Shown here piece by piece: positions 37,123-46,885 of a stretch of DNA of 64,000 nucleotides. Origin of the DNA: Rothia mucilaginosa (GTDB lineage: Bacteria > Actinomycetota > Actinomycetes > Actinomycetales > Micrococcaceae); NCBI RefSeq assembly GCF_019334805.1, contig NZ_CP079822.1, forward strand, positions 1,240,001-1,304,000. The letters run 5' to 3'. Both the position numbers and the translations under genes were made by a program. How positions within the stretch are numbered: position 1 is the stretch's first letter; the number at the start of each line of letters is the position of its first letter. Below the pieces are notes generated by a model that worked only from the letters and a program-made list of their open reading frames with translations, was not told the DNA's origin and made no database searches.

Positions 37123-37515
37123 ATGACCGCAGAAGACACCAACGCACTAACCAGCGCCAGGCTCGACCTCTGGCTCTGGTCAGTGCGCATCTTTAAAACC
37201 CGCTCCCTCGCCGCCGACGAATGTAAAGGCGGCCACGTACGCGTCAACGACGCCCCCGCCAAACCCTCCCAAAAACTCAAGAAGGGCGACGTGGTGCGCG
37301 TGCGCTACCCCGGCTGGGAACGCGTCTTCAAAGTCGAAAAACTCCTCGTCAAACGCGTAGGCGCCCCCATCGCCGTCACCTGCTACGAAGACCTTTCCGG
37401 CCCGCGCCCCGCCTACCTCTCCATGCCCCCGGTCGCCAAACGCGAACGAGGCAGCGGCCGCCCCACCAAGAAGGAACGCCGCGCCCTCGACGAACTACGC
37501 GGCCGAGGCGCCTAA
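37123..37515 (+). CDS. S4-domain RNA-binding protein, Hsp15-like
   Basis: 130 residues. An S4 fold spans residues 12-70 (RLDLWLWSVRIFKTRSLAADE, then GGHVRVNDAPAKPSQKLKKGD), and a basic tail follows. Hsp15 homologues bind 50S subunits carrying stalled peptidyl-tRNA. The role is taken from the family. A -10 box CACAAT (37111-37116) lies 6 nt before the ATG without a ribosome site. Confidence 0.87.
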   Translation: MTAEDTNALTSARLDLWLWSVRIFKTRSLAADECKGGHVRVNDAPAKPSQKLKKGDVVRVRYPGWERVFKVEKLLVKRVGAPIAVTCYEDLSGPRPAYLSMPPVAKRERGSGRPTKKERRALDELRGRGA

Positions 37516-37601
37516 CCGCGCATCTCGCGCGCCTATCTCGCAGAGTGCACCCCGCCCCGCGCGCAGGCACCCGCCGCCGCGGCGGGGAGTAGCCTAGAAG
37601 G

Positions 37602-39041
37602 ATGAGCACACAGAAGCACCCGAACAACGCGCCCGCGAAGAATACCGCCGCGAGCCCCAGTGCCAATGCCAGCGCCAACACCGCTGCGAACACCGCTGCG
37701 CCTTCGCTGAACCGGCGCATCCTCGCGCTCGCCGTACCCGCCTTCGGCGCGCTCATCGCCGAACCCATCTTCGTGCTCACCGATTCCGCCCTCATCGGTC
37801 AACTCGGCAAAGCGGAACTCGCCGGCATGAGCATCGCCGCCACGCTCGTCACCACGGTCGTGGGCCTCATGAACTTCCTCGCCTACTCCGTCACGCCCGC
37901 CGTGGCGCGCGCCTTCGGCGAGAAGAACCTGCGCCGCGCCTGGCAGATCGGCGTGGACGGCGTGTGGGTCGCCTTCGGCCTCGGCATGCTCCTCATGGTC
38001 GCCGGATACGCCTTCGCAGACCCACTGCTGCGCGGCCTCGGCGCGACCGACGAAACCATGAGCTACGCCCTCGACTACCTGCACCACTCGCTCTGGGGCA
38101 TCCCGCCGATGATGATAATCCTCGCGCAGGTCGGCACGCTCCGCGGACTGCAAGACACCGTCACCCCGCTCAAAGTCGCCACGGTCGGCACGCTCGTGAA
38201 CATTGCGCTGAACTGGCTGCTCATCTACCCGGTCGGCTGGGGCGTCGCCGGTTCGGCGACCGGAACCTCCCTCACCCAGTGGGGCATGGCTGCCGCGCTC
38301 GGTACGGTCATGATGCGCGGCACCCGCGAACACGCCGTCCGCTGGGCACCCGACGTTGCCGGCATGCGTTCGGTGCTGTCCCTCGGCTCCTGGCTCATGC
38401 TGCGCACCCTGTCCATGCGCATTGCCTCCCTGCTGACCGTGTTCGTCGTGGCACGATTCGGCACCGAACACACCGCCGCCTACCAGCTCGGCATGGGCGT
38501 ATTTAACCTCTTCCTCTACGCCCTGGACTCCCTCGCCATCGCCGCCCAGGCGCTACTCGGCAAGGAACTCGGCGAACGTGACCTGGCTGTGGAATCCGAA
38601 CGCGTGAAGGTGCGCCAGCTGAAAAACCGGCTGCTGCGCATGAGCCTCATCTACGGCGTGATCACCGGCCTGATCTGCCCACTCATCGGCTTCTTCGGCT
38701 CCTGGCTATTCACTCAGGACGCGCAGGTGGCGTTCCTCTTCACCATCGCCACCGTCATCATTGCCCTCGGCCAGCCCATCGCCGCCTACGTGTTCACCCT
38801 GGACGGCATCCTCATGGGCGCGCAGGACGTGAAATACCTGGCAATCGGCTGCTTCATCATGCTCGTCATGTACGTGCCGGTCATGCTTGGGCTGCACTGG
38901 GCGGTCGGTGCCGGTGCCATGGATGCGCTTGCCGGGTATTGCGGCTTGTGGGCGGCGTATATTCTGTACTTCCAAGGAATCCGTGCGGTCATTTTTGGTC
39001 GCCGCGCCTCCTCGGATGTGTGGATGAAAGCCGGTGCCTAA
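37602..39041 (+). CDS. MATE-family efflux transporter (DinF type)
   Basis: 479 residues with a low-complexity Asn/Ala/Ser start of about 35 residues, then 12 membrane helices. The early helix with AVPAFGALIAEPIFVLTDSA is typical of the DinF branch of MATE drug/organic cation antiporters. Substrate unknown. The -10 box TAGCCT (37590-37595) ends 6 nt before the ATG, and the AGAAGG directly abutting the ATG is too close to act as a ribosome site. Confidence 0.88.
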   Translation: MSTQKHPNNAPAKNTAASPSANASANTAANTAAPSLNRRILALAVPAFGALIAEPIFVLTDSALIGQLGKAELAGMSIAATLVTTVVGLMNFLAYSVTPAVARAFGEKNLRRAWQIGVDGVWVAFGLGMLLMVAGYAFADPLLRGLGATDETMSYALDYLHHSLWGIPPMMIILAQVGTLRGLQDTVTPLKVATVGTLVNIALNWLLIYPVGWGVAGSATGTSLTQWGMAAALGTVMMRGTREHAVRWAPDVAGMRSVLSLGSWLMLRTLSMRIASLLTVFVVARFGTEHTAAYQLGMGVFNLFLYALDSLAIAAQALLGKELGERDLAVESERVKVRQLKNRLLRMSLIYGVITGLICPLIGFFGSWLFTQDAQVAFLFTIATVIIALGQPIAAYVFTLDGILMGAQDVKYLAIGCFIMLVMYVPVMLGLHWAVGAGAMDALAGYCGLWAAYILYFQGIRAVIFGRRASSDVWMKAGA

Positions 39042-39166
39042 ACCCTTCGAGCCTGACTGCTTCGAACATACGTGCTCTGTGCGTAATGGCTCACAATTAG
39101 ACCGCCCGCACCCTCCGCGGGTGTAGCATGACAGGGTATTGAAACCCTCATGTAAAGGATGAAACC

Positions 39167-39823
39167 GTGACCGTAACCCGCGAAGAAGCTCTCGAAATTT
39201 TCGCCCGCCGCCGCGCAACCCGCGCCTACGACCCCGACCGCCGCATCAGCGACGAAGACTTCGCCGCAATCCTCGAATTTGCGCGCCTGTCGCCCAGCTC
39301 CGTCGGTACCGAACCGTGGAAGTTCCTGGTCATCCAGGACCCCGAACTGCGCGAAAAGCTCAAGCCGATCGCCTGGGGCATGGCGGGCGCCCTCGACGAC
39401 GCAAGCCACCTGGTCGTACTGCTGGCGAAGAAGGGTCTGCGCTACGACACCCCGTGGATGCGCCGCACTCTCGAAAGCCGCAATCTCACCGAGGAGCAGA
39501 TGGAGGCCGCACTCGAACGCTACGGTAACTTCCAGAAGAACGACATGAAGGTCCTGGAAAGCGACCGCGCGCTCTTCGACTGGGCATCCAAGCAGACCTA
39601 CATCGCCCTGGGCAACATGATGACCGGCGCCGCAATGCTCGGCATCGACTCCTGCCCCATTGAGGGTATGAACTACGAGGCAGTGAACGAGCTGCTCGTC
39701 TCTGCCGGCCTGTTCGACCCGGAGGAGTACGGCGTGTCCGTTGCTGTGACCTTCGGTTACCGTGCCCGCGAGATTGCCCCGAAGAGCCGCCGCTCCATCG
39801 AGGACCTGGTGACCTGGGCATAA
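39167..39823 (+). CDS. Nitroreductase-family NAD(P)H-dependent oxidoreductase
   Basis: 218 residues from GTG 39167, with AAAGGA upstream. The FMN-binding start RRRATRAYDPDRRISDEDF and the helix RLSPSSVGTEPWKFLV are those of NfsB-like nitroreductases, and LGIDSCPIEGMNYEAVNELL is the usual late segment. Such dimeric FMN enzymes reduce nitro-compounds, quinones or flavins. The physiological substrate is open. Confidence 0.9.
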   Translation: MTVTREEALEIFARRRATRAYDPDRRISDEDFAAILEFARLSPSSVGTEPWKFLVIQDPELREKLKPIAWGMAGALDDASHLVVLLAKKGLRYDTPWMRRTLESRNLTEEQMEAALERYGNFQKNDMKVLESDRALFDWASKQTYIALGNMMTGAAMLGIDSCPIEGMNYEAVNELLVSAGLFDPEEYGVSVAVTFGYRAREIAPKSRRSIEDLVTWA

Positions 39824-39965
39824 GGTTCTGCCCGGTTCTCGGCGAGGTTTTGCCGGGCTGCTGAGCTCGTGCTGTTGAGCTCGGGCTTTCGGGCGAGGCG
39901 TTTGAGCCAGGTGTTCGCGCCTGGTGTTCAAGCTAGGCGCTCAAGCCGCCGCCCGTGAAAACTGA

Positions 39966-40020
39966 ATATAAAGAAATGCACCGCCTTTACACGGGCGGTG
40001 CATTTCTTTATATCTTTTAC
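39966..40020. terminator. Bidirectional terminator between nitroreductase and copA
   Basis: A perfect 20-bp stem (left arm 39966-39985, right arm 39994-40013) flanked by A and T runs, in a convergent intergenic region. Confidence 0.93.
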
Positions 40021-40119
40021 CGTGCGAAAAGCACGGCGAGATATGCTTTTGAATTTTTCGTTTGAAATCGCGCGGTTTGAAATCGCACGCGGCAATTCAT
40101 TCTGTACAACGGCAGAGCG

Positions 40120-42627
40120 CTACTTCCTAAACGCCGTCAGACGCATAGAATTCAGCACCACAAACACCGAACTAAACGCCATTGCCGCACCCGCAATCAT
40201 CGGGTTCAGCAGGCCCGCCACGGCGATCGGAACAGCCACCGAATTGTAGGCGAACGCCCAGAACAGGTTCGACTTGATGGTGCGCAGCGTAGCCCGGGAG
40301 AGGCGTAGCGCCGTGACCACCGAGGCAATATCCGAGCGGGTCAGCACAATATCGGCAGCCTCCGCGGCAACGTCCGTGCCCGAACCCATCGCAATGCCCA
40401 GCTCCGCAAGAGCCAGCGCCGGGGCGTCATTCACGCCGTCGCCGACCATCGCCACGCGGTGACCGGCGGCCTGCAACTTCTCAACCACCTGCGACTTACC
40501 CTCCGGGGTCACGCCGGCGTACACGTTCTCAGCCGAAATGCCGACCTGCGAGGCGACCGCCTGCGCAACCTGCGGGGCGTCACCGGTGAGCAGGATCGGC
40601 TCCAGGCCGAGCTCACGCAGCTGTGCCATGGTCTCTGCAGCCTCCGGCTTGGGGGTGTCGGCAACCGAAATCATGCCGACCGGCTGCGGGGCGGGAGCGT
40701 TTTCTGCGGCCTCGTTATTCGGGGCCTCGCCGCGGGCGACAACCACCGTCGTCAGACCCGCCCGGCGAGCCTGATCCAGCAGGGCCAACTGGGCCTCGCT
40801 CAGCTGCGCGCCGGCTGCCTGCAGGTACTCGGGAGTACCCACCACAACCAGCTGGGAGGCGCCACTCTCAGCACCTTCACCCGCGCCGCTCAGCACGCCG
40901 CGCACGCCTCCGGGAACACCCTCGAAGTCGCTCACGCTCGGTGCCGAAGCACCCTCAGCAAGTACGCCCTGTTCGCGGGCAAAACCGGCAATTGCGCGGG
41001 CAATCGGGTGCTCGCTCAGCGCCTCCACGGCGGCTGCATCACGCAGAACAGACAGGGAACGCTCGTTCTTGGAACCGGCGGAATCCGGCGAAATACCGGC
41101 CAGGTCACCCGCCGACTCATAGTCGTCAAAAGTGCCGTAGAACGCCACAGACATCTCACCAGTCGTCACGGTACCGGTCTTATCCAGAACCACACGATCA
41201 ACCGTGCTCGTCGCCTCCAGCACCTGCGCATTACGAATCAAAATGCCCAACTGCCAGCCGCGACCCGTACCCGCCAGCAGAGCCGTCGGAGTCGCCAAGC
41301 CCAGGGCGCACGGGCACGCCACCACCAGCACCGACACCGCCGCGTTGAACGCCGCCGCACCGTCACCGGAAATCAGCCACCAGCCGATCAGAGTCAGCGC
41401 CGAAATCGTCAAAATCACCGGCACAAACACCGCAGAAACACGGTCCGCCAGGCGAGCAATAGGAGCCTTCGTCTCCTGGGCGCTGGCCACCAGCTCACCC
41501 ATCTTCGCCAGGGTCGTCTCGGCGCCCACGCGGGTGGCGCGCACCGTCAACGAACCCGAAGTGTTCACCGTGGCACCCGTGACCGTATCGCCCGGATGCA
41601 CCTCCACCGGCACAGACTCGCCGGTCAGCAGGGACGCATCCACCGCGGAGGTACCCTCGACCACCACGCCGTCCGTGGCGATCTTCTCACCCGGGCGCAC
41701 CAGGAACAGGTCGTCCGGCATGAGATCCTCCACCGGAACCTGCACCTGCTTGGTCACGCCCTGCTTATCGGTGCGCAGCAGAGTCGCCTCCTTTGCACCC
41801 ATGCTCAGCAGGGTGCGCAGCGCCTCCGAGGAACGGTGGCGGGTGCGGTGCTCAATCGCGCGACCAATCAGCAGGAACAGCGTCACCATGGACGCCGAAT
41901 CGAAGTACAGCGGCGCGTGGTGGCCGGTAAACATCGACCAGAAGCTGCCGCCCGCATGGTGCACGTGCGTCGTCAGTGCCGGGTTCATGAGCAGCTGCGC
42001 CAGCGAGTAGAAGTACGCCACGACCACGCCGAGGGACACGAGCGTATCCATCGTGGACGAGCCGTGACGGGCATTGATGAGCGCGGCGCGGTGGAACGGC
42101 GCGGCGCACCAGAACGCGACCGGCGCGGTCAGAATCGCCACGACCCAGCCCCAATTCGGGAACTGGAACGCCGGGAACATCGAAATCAAGAAAATCGGCA
42201 CACCCAAAATCGCCGCATAAATAATGCGGTCAGTGAAGCCGCCGTTCATGCTCGGGGTGGTGTGCTGACCGCCGCCGTCGGATGCGCTCGCGTTCGTTCC
42301 AGCGCCCGCACGCGGCCCGTTCTTAAGGTGCGCCGTGTAGCCGGCGTTGTTGATGGTCTCAACAATCTGCTCGTCGCTCACGCCCTCGGGTACGATGACG
42401 CGCGCGGACTCCAGCGGCAGGTTCACCGCCGGGTCAACACCGGGGATTTTGCGGAGCTTACGCTCCACGCGGCCCACGCAGGATGCACAGGTCATGCCCT
42501 GAATGTCCACGTGGATAATTCGGGTTGACTCCGTTGATTTTGCGGTCGTTCCGGCAGGATTAAAAAGAGAGCGCTCACTCTGTAATGAGGGCTCACGGGT
42601 GGTTAGTGAAGGCTGTGTAGAAGACAC
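40120..42627 (-). CDS. copA: Copper-exporting P1B-type ATPase
   Basis: 835 residues from GTG 42627 with GAGGAAG upstream. One N-terminal metal-binding domain ([12 protein letters not shown]), the transmembrane CPC site ([17 protein letters not shown]), the phosphorylation site DKTGTVTTG, the HP motif [11 protein letters not shown] and [10 protein letters not shown] are all intact. The last membrane helices include [13 protein letters not shown] and [12 protein letters not shown], which select Cu(I). It pumps Cu(I) out of the cytosol and is the last gene of the CsoR-controlled operon. Only one metal-binding domain is present, as is common in actinobacteria. Confidence 0.96.
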   Translation of the reverse strand: MSSTQPSLTTREPSLQSERSLFNPAGTTAKSTESTRIIHVDIQGMTCASCVGRVERKLRKIPGVDPAVNLPLESARVIVPEGVSDEQIVETINNAGYTAHLKNGPRAGAGTNASASDGGGQHTTPSMNGGFTDRIIYAAILGVPIFLISMFPAFQFPNWGWVVAILTAPVAFWCAAPFHRAALINARHGSSTMDTLVSLGVVVAYFYSLAQLLMNPALTTHVHHAGGSFWSMFTGHHAPLYFDSASMVTLFLLIGRAIEHRTRHRSSEALRTLLSMGAKEATLLRTDKQGVTKQVQVPVEDLMPDDLFLVRPGEKIATDGVVVEGTSAVDASLLTGESVPVEVHPGDTVTGATVNTSGSLTVRATRVGAETTLAKMGELVASAQETKAPIARLADRVSAVFVPVILTISALTLIGWWLISGDGAAAFNAAVSVLVVACPCALGLATPTALLAGTGRGWQLGILIRNAQVLEATSTVDRVVLDKTGTVTTGEMSVAFYGTFDDYESAGDLAGISPDSAGSKNERSLSVLRDAAAVEALSEHPIARAIAGFAREQGVLAEGASAPSVSDFEGVPGGVRGVLSGAGEGAESGASQLVVVGTPEYLQAAGAQLSEAQLALLDQARRAGLTTVVVARGEAPNNEAAENAPAPQPVGMISVADTPKPEAAETMAQLRELGLEPILLTGDAPQVAQAVASQVGISAENVYAGVTPEGKSQVVEKLQAAGHRVAMVGDGVNDAPALALAELGIAMGSGTDVAAEAADIVLTRSDIASVVTALRLSRATLRTIKSNLFWAFAYNSVAVPIAVAGLLNPMIAGAAMAFSSVFVVLNSMRLTAFRK

Positions 42628-42672
42628 AATACTTCCTCAAAACTCAAAAACGGGAGGGTAGAAAAAGGTACA

Positions 42673-42726
42673 CACCAAGCCGGGGGGAGGGGCCCCGAAG
42701 GACCCCGCCCCGGGCGGTGTTTGGTG
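42673..42726 (-). promoter_or_regulatory. GC-rich stem-loop with T-tract before copA
   Basis: Read on the minus strand, CACCAA pairs with TTGGTG around a very GC-rich interior (runs of C and G), and TTTTT follows about 6 nt later. It looks like a terminator or attenuator inside the cop operon. Confidence 0.5.
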
Positions 42727-42795
42727 CAGTATCAGGGGTGCAGCGTCGAGAGCGCGCGAGGGTGAAAGCTGCGGCGAGAGTAAAGCTACGGCGGC

Positions 42796-43182
42796 TCAGT
42801 GGTCGCCGGGCAGCCCATCCGGCCTGCTCGTATGCGGGCGAATACCGGTCACCTTCGCGCCACGATCAGACACACCGTAGGCACGTTTCACGGTAGCCCG
42901 CGGGAACGGCGAAGCGTTCGCCTTCTCGCGCGCCTTCACGCCCTGCTCGTGCTCGGCGGAACGCTTATTCGCGCTCGTGCCGCTACGTCGCGCGGCGCCG
43001 GACGCATCTTCACGCGCCGTATATTCGGGGCTCTGCTTCACCCACGAATCGACCAGCGCCGCATCCAGATTCATCTGCCTGGCAACGCGGGCAATCGCGT
43101 CGCGCAGGTGTATGTTTTCGGCGCCGACAAGGGTGCGGACCGCGCCAACAACCATCGCAATGTACTGCGGAGGGTAAGCCAT
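42796..43182 (-). CDS. Unknown protein within the copper operon
   Basis: 128 residues with TTAGGAG before the ATG. The first 60 residues are helical (YIAMVVGAVRTLVGAENIHLRD); the rest is basic, Ser/Ala-rich and probably disordered, with several His but no Cys. I recognise no family. It lies 29 nt after copZ on the same strand, so it is part of the operon and may have a copper-related role. That role is inferred from position only. Confidence 0.7.
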   Translation of the reverse strand: MAYPPQYIAMVVGAVRTLVGAENIHLRDAIARVARQMNLDAALVDSWVKQSPEYTAREDASGAARRSGTSANKRSAEHEQGVKAREKANASPFPRATVKRAYGVSDRGAKVTGIRPHTSRPDGLPGDH

Positions 43183-43211
43183 GATGACTCCTAATCGAGC
43201 CGGCTGCCGTG

Positions 43212-43427
43212 CTAGACGGCGGGGGTGAAGCCAGCCTCGACGATGGCGTCTGCGACAGCCTGAGTGTTGAGGGTGCCCTCGTGCTCAATGGTCACGGTGG
43301 AGACGCCGTCCTTGACGACGTCCACGGTCACGCCGGTCACGCCGGGAACTTCGCTGACCTCTTCGCTGACGCTCATAGCGCAGTGGTTGCAGGTCAGGCC
43401 GGTTGCCTTAACGGTGGTGGTGCTCAT
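43212..43427 (-). CDS. copZ: CopZ-like copper chaperone (HMA domain)
   Basis: 71 residues, a single heavy-metal-associated domain. The binding site reads GLTCNHCAMSV, with Leu in place of the common Met. The ribosome site AAAGGAAA is good. CopZ carries Cu(I) to CopA or to the repressor. It lies between csoR and the unknown gene in the same orientation. Confidence 0.93.
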   Translation of the reverse strand: MSTTTVKATGLTCNHCAMSVSEEVSEVPGVTGVTVDVVKDGVSTVTIEHEGTLNTQAVADAIVEAGFTPAV

Positions 43428-43490
43428 GATGATTTCCTTTCGGTAATGGGTTGAAAACTTGGGTCCGCCCGGTGTTTAGGGGCAGCGTGT

Positions 43491-43916
43491 TTAGCTGCGC
43501 ATGAGGCGCGAGATCGCGGCGGTTGCCTCTTTGACCTTGGCCTCTGCGATGGTCGGGTCGCCGGTGCGTTCGGATTCGACGGCGGCGCCGGTCACGCAGT
43601 GGCCGATGTGCTCTTCGAGCAGGTTCAGGGAGACGGCGTGGAGCGCCTTGGAGACCGCGGCAACCTGGGTGAGGATGTCGATGCAGTACTTGTCTTCATC
43701 GACCATGCGGGCGATGCCGCGAACCTGCCCTTCGATGCGGCGCAGGCGCTTGAGGTGCGCCTCTTTGTTGGAGGTGTAACCGTACTGGGTTTCGGGCGCC
43801 TCGCCGCTGCAGCATGCGCCAGTGTGCGCCTCGGACTGTTCCTTGGCGGGTGCGTCGGATGCGGTGCTGACCTGGTCGGATGTGCTGTGGCAGCACTGGT
43901 TGCTAGTGGTTTCCAT
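43491..43916 (-). CDS. csoR: CsoR-family copper-sensing repressor
   Basis: 141 residues. The copper ligands Cys78, His103 and Cys107 have the same spacing (25 and 4) as in mycobacterial CsoR. The four-helix core begins at KEAHLKRLRRIEGQVRGIAR. An N-terminal extension of about 45 residues carries extra Cys pairs (QCCH, ACCS), which is unusual. The -10 box TATACT (43923-43928) ends 6 nt before the ATG and overlaps the operator, so binding would block a leaderless promoter. Confidence 0.93.
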   Translation of the reverse strand: METTSNQCCHSTSDQVSTASDAPAKEQSEAHTGACCSGEAPETQYGYTSNKEAHLKRLRRIEGQVRGIARMVDEDKYCIDILTQVAAVSKALHAVSLNLLEEHIGHCVTGAAVESERTGDPTIAEAKVKEATAAISRLMRS

Positions 43917-43926
43917 GACTCCAGTA

Positions 43927-43944
43927 TATACCCTAGGGGGGTAT
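43927..43944. promoter_or_regulatory. CsoR operator overlapping the csoR -10 box
   Basis: TATACCCTAGGGGGGTAT is a pseudo-palindrome of the G/C-tract type bound by CsoR. It lies directly on the promoter of csoR-copZ-unknown-copA. Confidence 0.85.
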
Positions 43945-44006
43945 CCCGCAAGGGGGTGTTACGGGTTGTTACGCGGTGCGGCTTTTCATACCGAGGCTTT
44001 TTACGC

Positions 44007-44073
44007 CGAGAAGCCACATGTCTTTCGAAAAGCCACCATTATTGTGGCTTCTCGAAACACATGTGGCTTTTCG
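44007..44073. repeat. 67-nt palindrome, family PAL67, copy 1
   Basis: Two arms of about 30 nt (consensus CGAGAAGCCACATGTGTTTCG outward) are near-perfect reverse complements around a short centre. Equal-length relatives lie at 51193-51259 and 51877-51943. Confidence 0.9.
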
Positions 44074-44108
44074 ATATGAAGGAGCTGTACCTCCCCGCAG
44101 AAATTGGA

Positions 44109-44167
44109 CCATAGGTTAGTGTCTTCTGCCATGGCTTTTAACTACGACCAAAGACACTAACCTATGG
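44109..44167. repeat. TTAGTG palindrome, copy A
   Basis: Outer arm CCATAGGTTAGTGTCTT pairs with its complement ending at 44167. The loop contains TTTTAACTACGACC. Five related copies occur in the window. Confidence 0.85.
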
Positions 44168-44249
44168 CACAAATCCGTAGCTCATCACCGGATCTGCGTC
44201 TGAGCCAGGTAGGCGGGCGGGACCCGGTGATGGTTTAGTGTTTTCGGTA

Positions 44250-44304
44250 ATGAGTTAGTGACTTTGGGCTGGGGTTTTAACCATCGCCAAAGACGCTAAG
44301 TCAT
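44250..44304. repeat. TTAGTG palindrome, copy B
   Basis: Arms ATGAGTTAGTGACTTTGG and CCAAAGACGCTAAGTCAT (three mismatches) surround TTTTAACCATCG. Further half-units (TAAGTCATGAGCGAATTT) follow to 44334. Confidence 0.75.
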
Positions 44305-44369
44305 GGCTGAAATTGCTAAGTCATGAGCGAATTTTCACCCGCGTGGAGGCGCCGCCTCAGCAGATTTTT

Positions 44370-44440
44370 CGGCATACCAAAACAGGCGGTCCCGGATGTA
44401 CACGCATCCAGGGCCGCCTGCTGCGGTTATTTATATGTCG
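44370..44440 (-). terminator. Probable terminator of the secreted-protein gene
   Basis: GGCGGTCCCGGATG...CATCCAGGGCCGCC forms a strong stem after the minus-strand stop. Its right part (GGCCGCCTGCTGCGGTTATT) is repeated at 46863-46882. Confidence 0.7.
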
Positions 44441-44453
44441 GGTCAGAACTGGT

Positions 44454-45620
44454 TTACATATCGGGCCAGTCGCGGTGCAGCGAATACTCCGTGTCCCCGT
44501 CGCCGTTATCGTTCAGGTGCCAACGCTGACCGGTACGAATGTCGGCCTTGCGCAACCTGGGGTTCGGGTTGTCCGGCTTACCCATGGTCGGGTCGTTCTT
44601 GCAACCCCACCTGGTGTCGTCGTAGCTGCAGTCACCGGCTACGCGTCCAACATCAACCCACCACACACGCACCAGCAAAGGATCACTGGTCGCCTGCGGG
44701 GTCACCATCATCATCTGCCACGGGCCGCCGTCCACGCGGAAACGAGCCGTGTAGTGCACGGTCGCGTACGCGTGGAAGTTACCAGACCGCTGGTAGGCGT
44801 AACTCGTTGCAGTTTCACGCGGACGTTCACGAGGGTAGGTGGTGACCGGTTTGCCCGCGGTGTAGTTGGTGGCGGTATCTCCGTTGCCGTATTCGATGAC
44901 GTAGGAGGAGGGCATGAGCTCAATTTCGACGTGTCCGGCGAGCATGTCTGCTTCCAGGCGGTAGGGGCCGCCGTCATCGACATAGAAGTTGATTTGGTCG
45001 CCCTTGTAGACGTTGGGGTCATCTTCTGCCCTGCCAGTGCCTGCGGGGTTGTTGTAGGACTGGTGCAGGGTCGGCTTACCGGGCTCTAGGGATTCTGCTG
45101 CGTGGAAGATTTCCTCCATGACTTCTTCGTAGGTCGGGCCAGTGGGGCCGGGGCTGTCGGCACTGGTGAGGGTGCGGGTATCCTCGGGAACACAGGTTTC
45201 TGAGGTGCGGCTATACTTGCCAAAGCCACCATCAATGTAGGTCCCATCGTCACGAACAATAAGATTGTTGAGTTTTACGTTTCCAATCTTTCCGCCCTTA
45301 CCTACGCAGCCAAGGATGTTAGAGTCACTCTTGGAACGAATTACGGTCATGCCGTTAGCGCCTTTAGTGGCGTAGGTGCTAGGTTCTGCTCCTTCCGCAG
45401 GCTGATGAACAACTGAGTCATTCTGAATGCTTTCTCCGCCCCTTTTACCTGTATTGGTTTCAGTCCTTTTCTTCGCGACTGTAGATTCTTGGCATACGGA
45501 TGCGCCGTTACCAGATGAACATTCTTTAGTAGATACATGTGCACCTGCAGGTGCTGGCAAGAGACATATAAATTGCAATCCAATGACGCAATAAGCTATA
45601 CGTTCATTTATTTTGTGCAT
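44454..45620 (-). CDS. Secreted protein of unknown function
   Basis: 388 residues. An N-terminal signal peptide is likely (hydrophobic stretch to about residue 27, PAGAH). The middle contains a low-complexity Ser/Thr/Gly region, and the last 200 residues look beta-rich with many aromatic residues (YAYQRSGNFHAYATVHYTARF, WWVDVGRVAGDCSYDD) and paired cysteines. I recognise no family. The start codon lies 2 nt after the stop of the upstream DUF6318 lipoprotein gene, so the two are translationally coupled. Codon use is more AT-rich near the N-terminus than in neighbours. Confidence 0.7.
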   Translation of the reverse strand: MHKINERIAYCVIGLQFICLLPAPAGAHVSTKECSSGNGASVCQESTVAKKRTETNTGKRGGESIQNDSVVHQPAEGAEPSTYATKGANGMTVIRSKSDSNILGCVGKGGKIGNVKLNNLIVRDDGTYIDGGFGKYSRTSETCVPEDTRTLTSADSPGPTGPTYEEVMEEIFHAAESLEPGKPTLHQSYNNPAGTGRAEDDPNVYKGDQINFYVDDGGPYRLEADMLAGHVEIELMPSSYVIEYGNGDTATNYTAGKPVTTYPRERPRETATSYAYQRSGNFHAYATVHYTARFRVDGGPWQMMMVTPQATSDPLLVRVWWVDVGRVAGDCSYDDTRWGCKNDPTMGKPDNPNPRLRKADIRTGQRWHLNDNGDGDTEYSLHRDWPDM

Positions 45621-45622
45621 AA

Positions 45623-46333
45623 CTAATCATCAACCTCTTCACAGCTTATAATTTCCCATTTTTTCCCATTGTGCTTCATCTCGAATTTGAAAGTGTCGTT
45701 AGTTTTATCATCGTTATCCCAAGCAGTCCATTTACCACTCGGTTCAACATGGATTTCCTGGTTCCATCCACGGTAGGCTTTCCAGAAATAGGTTTCCCCA
45801 TCTTCAGACCAAGGAGATCCATCTGCCGTAAATTTCTCGATACCGTCGATGACCCATCCGCCGCGCTTATAAAGGTTTTCGACACTTTCGTAGGCATCCA
45901 ATTCGGAAGTGAAATTACGTGAGGTGAATTCTCGCGCCTTTGTGTAGTCGCCTGTCTGAATACCGTAGTTTCCCCATTGAATCCAGGCATCCATCGTCTT
46001 GCGCATGCCTTCCAACGACTTTTCGTTGTAGCCGTCCTCCGGAACGTTAGGCTTCGGTACATTCTGTGCCGGACCGTACTTATCCGCAGGGCGGTACTCC
46101 CCATCGGGTGCCTTTGAGCCACCCGAGTAGCCTCGGACAGTAGACGGGGTCGCGCTCGCCGAAGGTGACCCAGACGCCGCAGCAGAAGCCGAGGTCGTTT
46201 CAGTCGGGGCAGCAGATGCGGTGGCTGCCGCCTCGTTATTTGCCTGCTGACCACACGCCGCAAGCAGGGCGCCCAGGCCCACAAGTGCGCCGCCACCCAG
46301 CAGGGTGCGGCGATTAAAGATGGTCGAATCCAT
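45623..46333 (-). CDS. DUF6318-type Tat lipoprotein
   Basis: 236 residues from ATG 46333 with AGGAG 10 nt upstream. The signal NRRTLLGGGALVGLGALLAACG has a twin Arg and a lipobox (LAAC), so export by Tat and lipid anchoring are likely. A Ser/Ala/Thr linker follows, then the conserved part with YRPADKYGPAQNVPKPNVPE and WIQWGNYGIQTGDYTKARE. This pattern matches the actinobacterial DUF6318 family, whose function is unknown. First gene of a two-gene unit with the secreted protein. Confidence 0.8.
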   Translation of the reverse strand: MDSTIFNRRTLLGGGALVGLGALLAACGQQANNEAAATASAAPTETTSASAAASGSPSASATPSTVRGYSGGSKAPDGEYRPADKYGPAQNVPKPNVPEDGYNEKSLEGMRKTMDAWIQWGNYGIQTGDYTKAREFTSRNFTSELDAYESVENLYKRGGWVIDGIEKFTADGSPWSEDGETYFWKAYRGWNQEIHVEPSGKWTAWDNDDKTNDTFKFEMKHNGKKWEIISCEEVDD

Positions 46334-46611
46334 AGAAAGTATGCTCCTATCGTCGGTGACGGTGTGATATATGTGCATGTCGGGCCGTTATTCACAGGTT
46401 GCGTCGACTGCCGGAAGAAAAACAGCCCCGTAGCGCGCCCAACAAGCGCATCAATGCGCCGTGGAACGCTACAGTTACCACCCTACCGCATGTTTGCCGT
46501 CGTTTGCATTCTTTTGAGGATGATGACGGTCGTTGGTCATTATTCGGGCTTCTCAATGCTTTATGCATCAAATATCTCTGCGCCCGCGGAGGCGCCGTCT
46601 CAGCAGAATTT

Positions 46612-46676
46612 GTGCCATGGTTTAGTGTCTTCGACCATGGTTTTTAACTACGACCAAAGACACTAACCTATGGCAC
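46612..46676. repeat. TTAGTG palindrome, copy C
   Basis: Arms of 20-21 nt (GTGCCATGGTTTAGTGTCTT and AAAGACACTAACCTATGGCA) with two mismatches. The loop TTTTTAACTACGACC nearly equals that of copy A. Confidence 0.85.
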
Positions 46677-46756
46677 AAATCCGTAACCCATGACCGAATC
46701 TTCGGCTGCGCCAGGTAGGTGAGAGCCGGTTATGGGCTATGACTTAGCTTTTTCGT

Positions 46757-46815
46757 CGATAGGTTAGTGTCTTCACTGCGGGTTAAAGACCCACGGTGAA
46801 GGCACTAACCTATCG
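46757..46815. repeat. TTAGTG palindrome, copy D
   Basis: CGATAGGTTAGTGTCTTCAC pairs with GTGAAGGCACTAACCTATCG (one mismatch). The loop is different (GCGGGTTAAAGACCC). Confidence 0.85.
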
Positions 46816-46829
46816 AAAACCTCGGTCTA

Positions 46830-46885
46830 AAAGGCAGGGGGCCCCGAACACTTCCGTATCCGGGGCCGCCTGCTGCGGTTATTAC
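46830..46885 (-). terminator. Probable terminator of the restriction gene
   Basis: GGGGGCCCCGAA...CGGGGCCGCC forms a GC-rich stem directly after the minus-strand stop. The segment resembles 44385-44435. Confidence 0.6.

Noticed and set aside
40459..42528. 689-codon plus-strand open frame
   Set aside because: Antisense to copA, which has every catalytic motif. The opposite product is Arg/Gln/His-rich noise.
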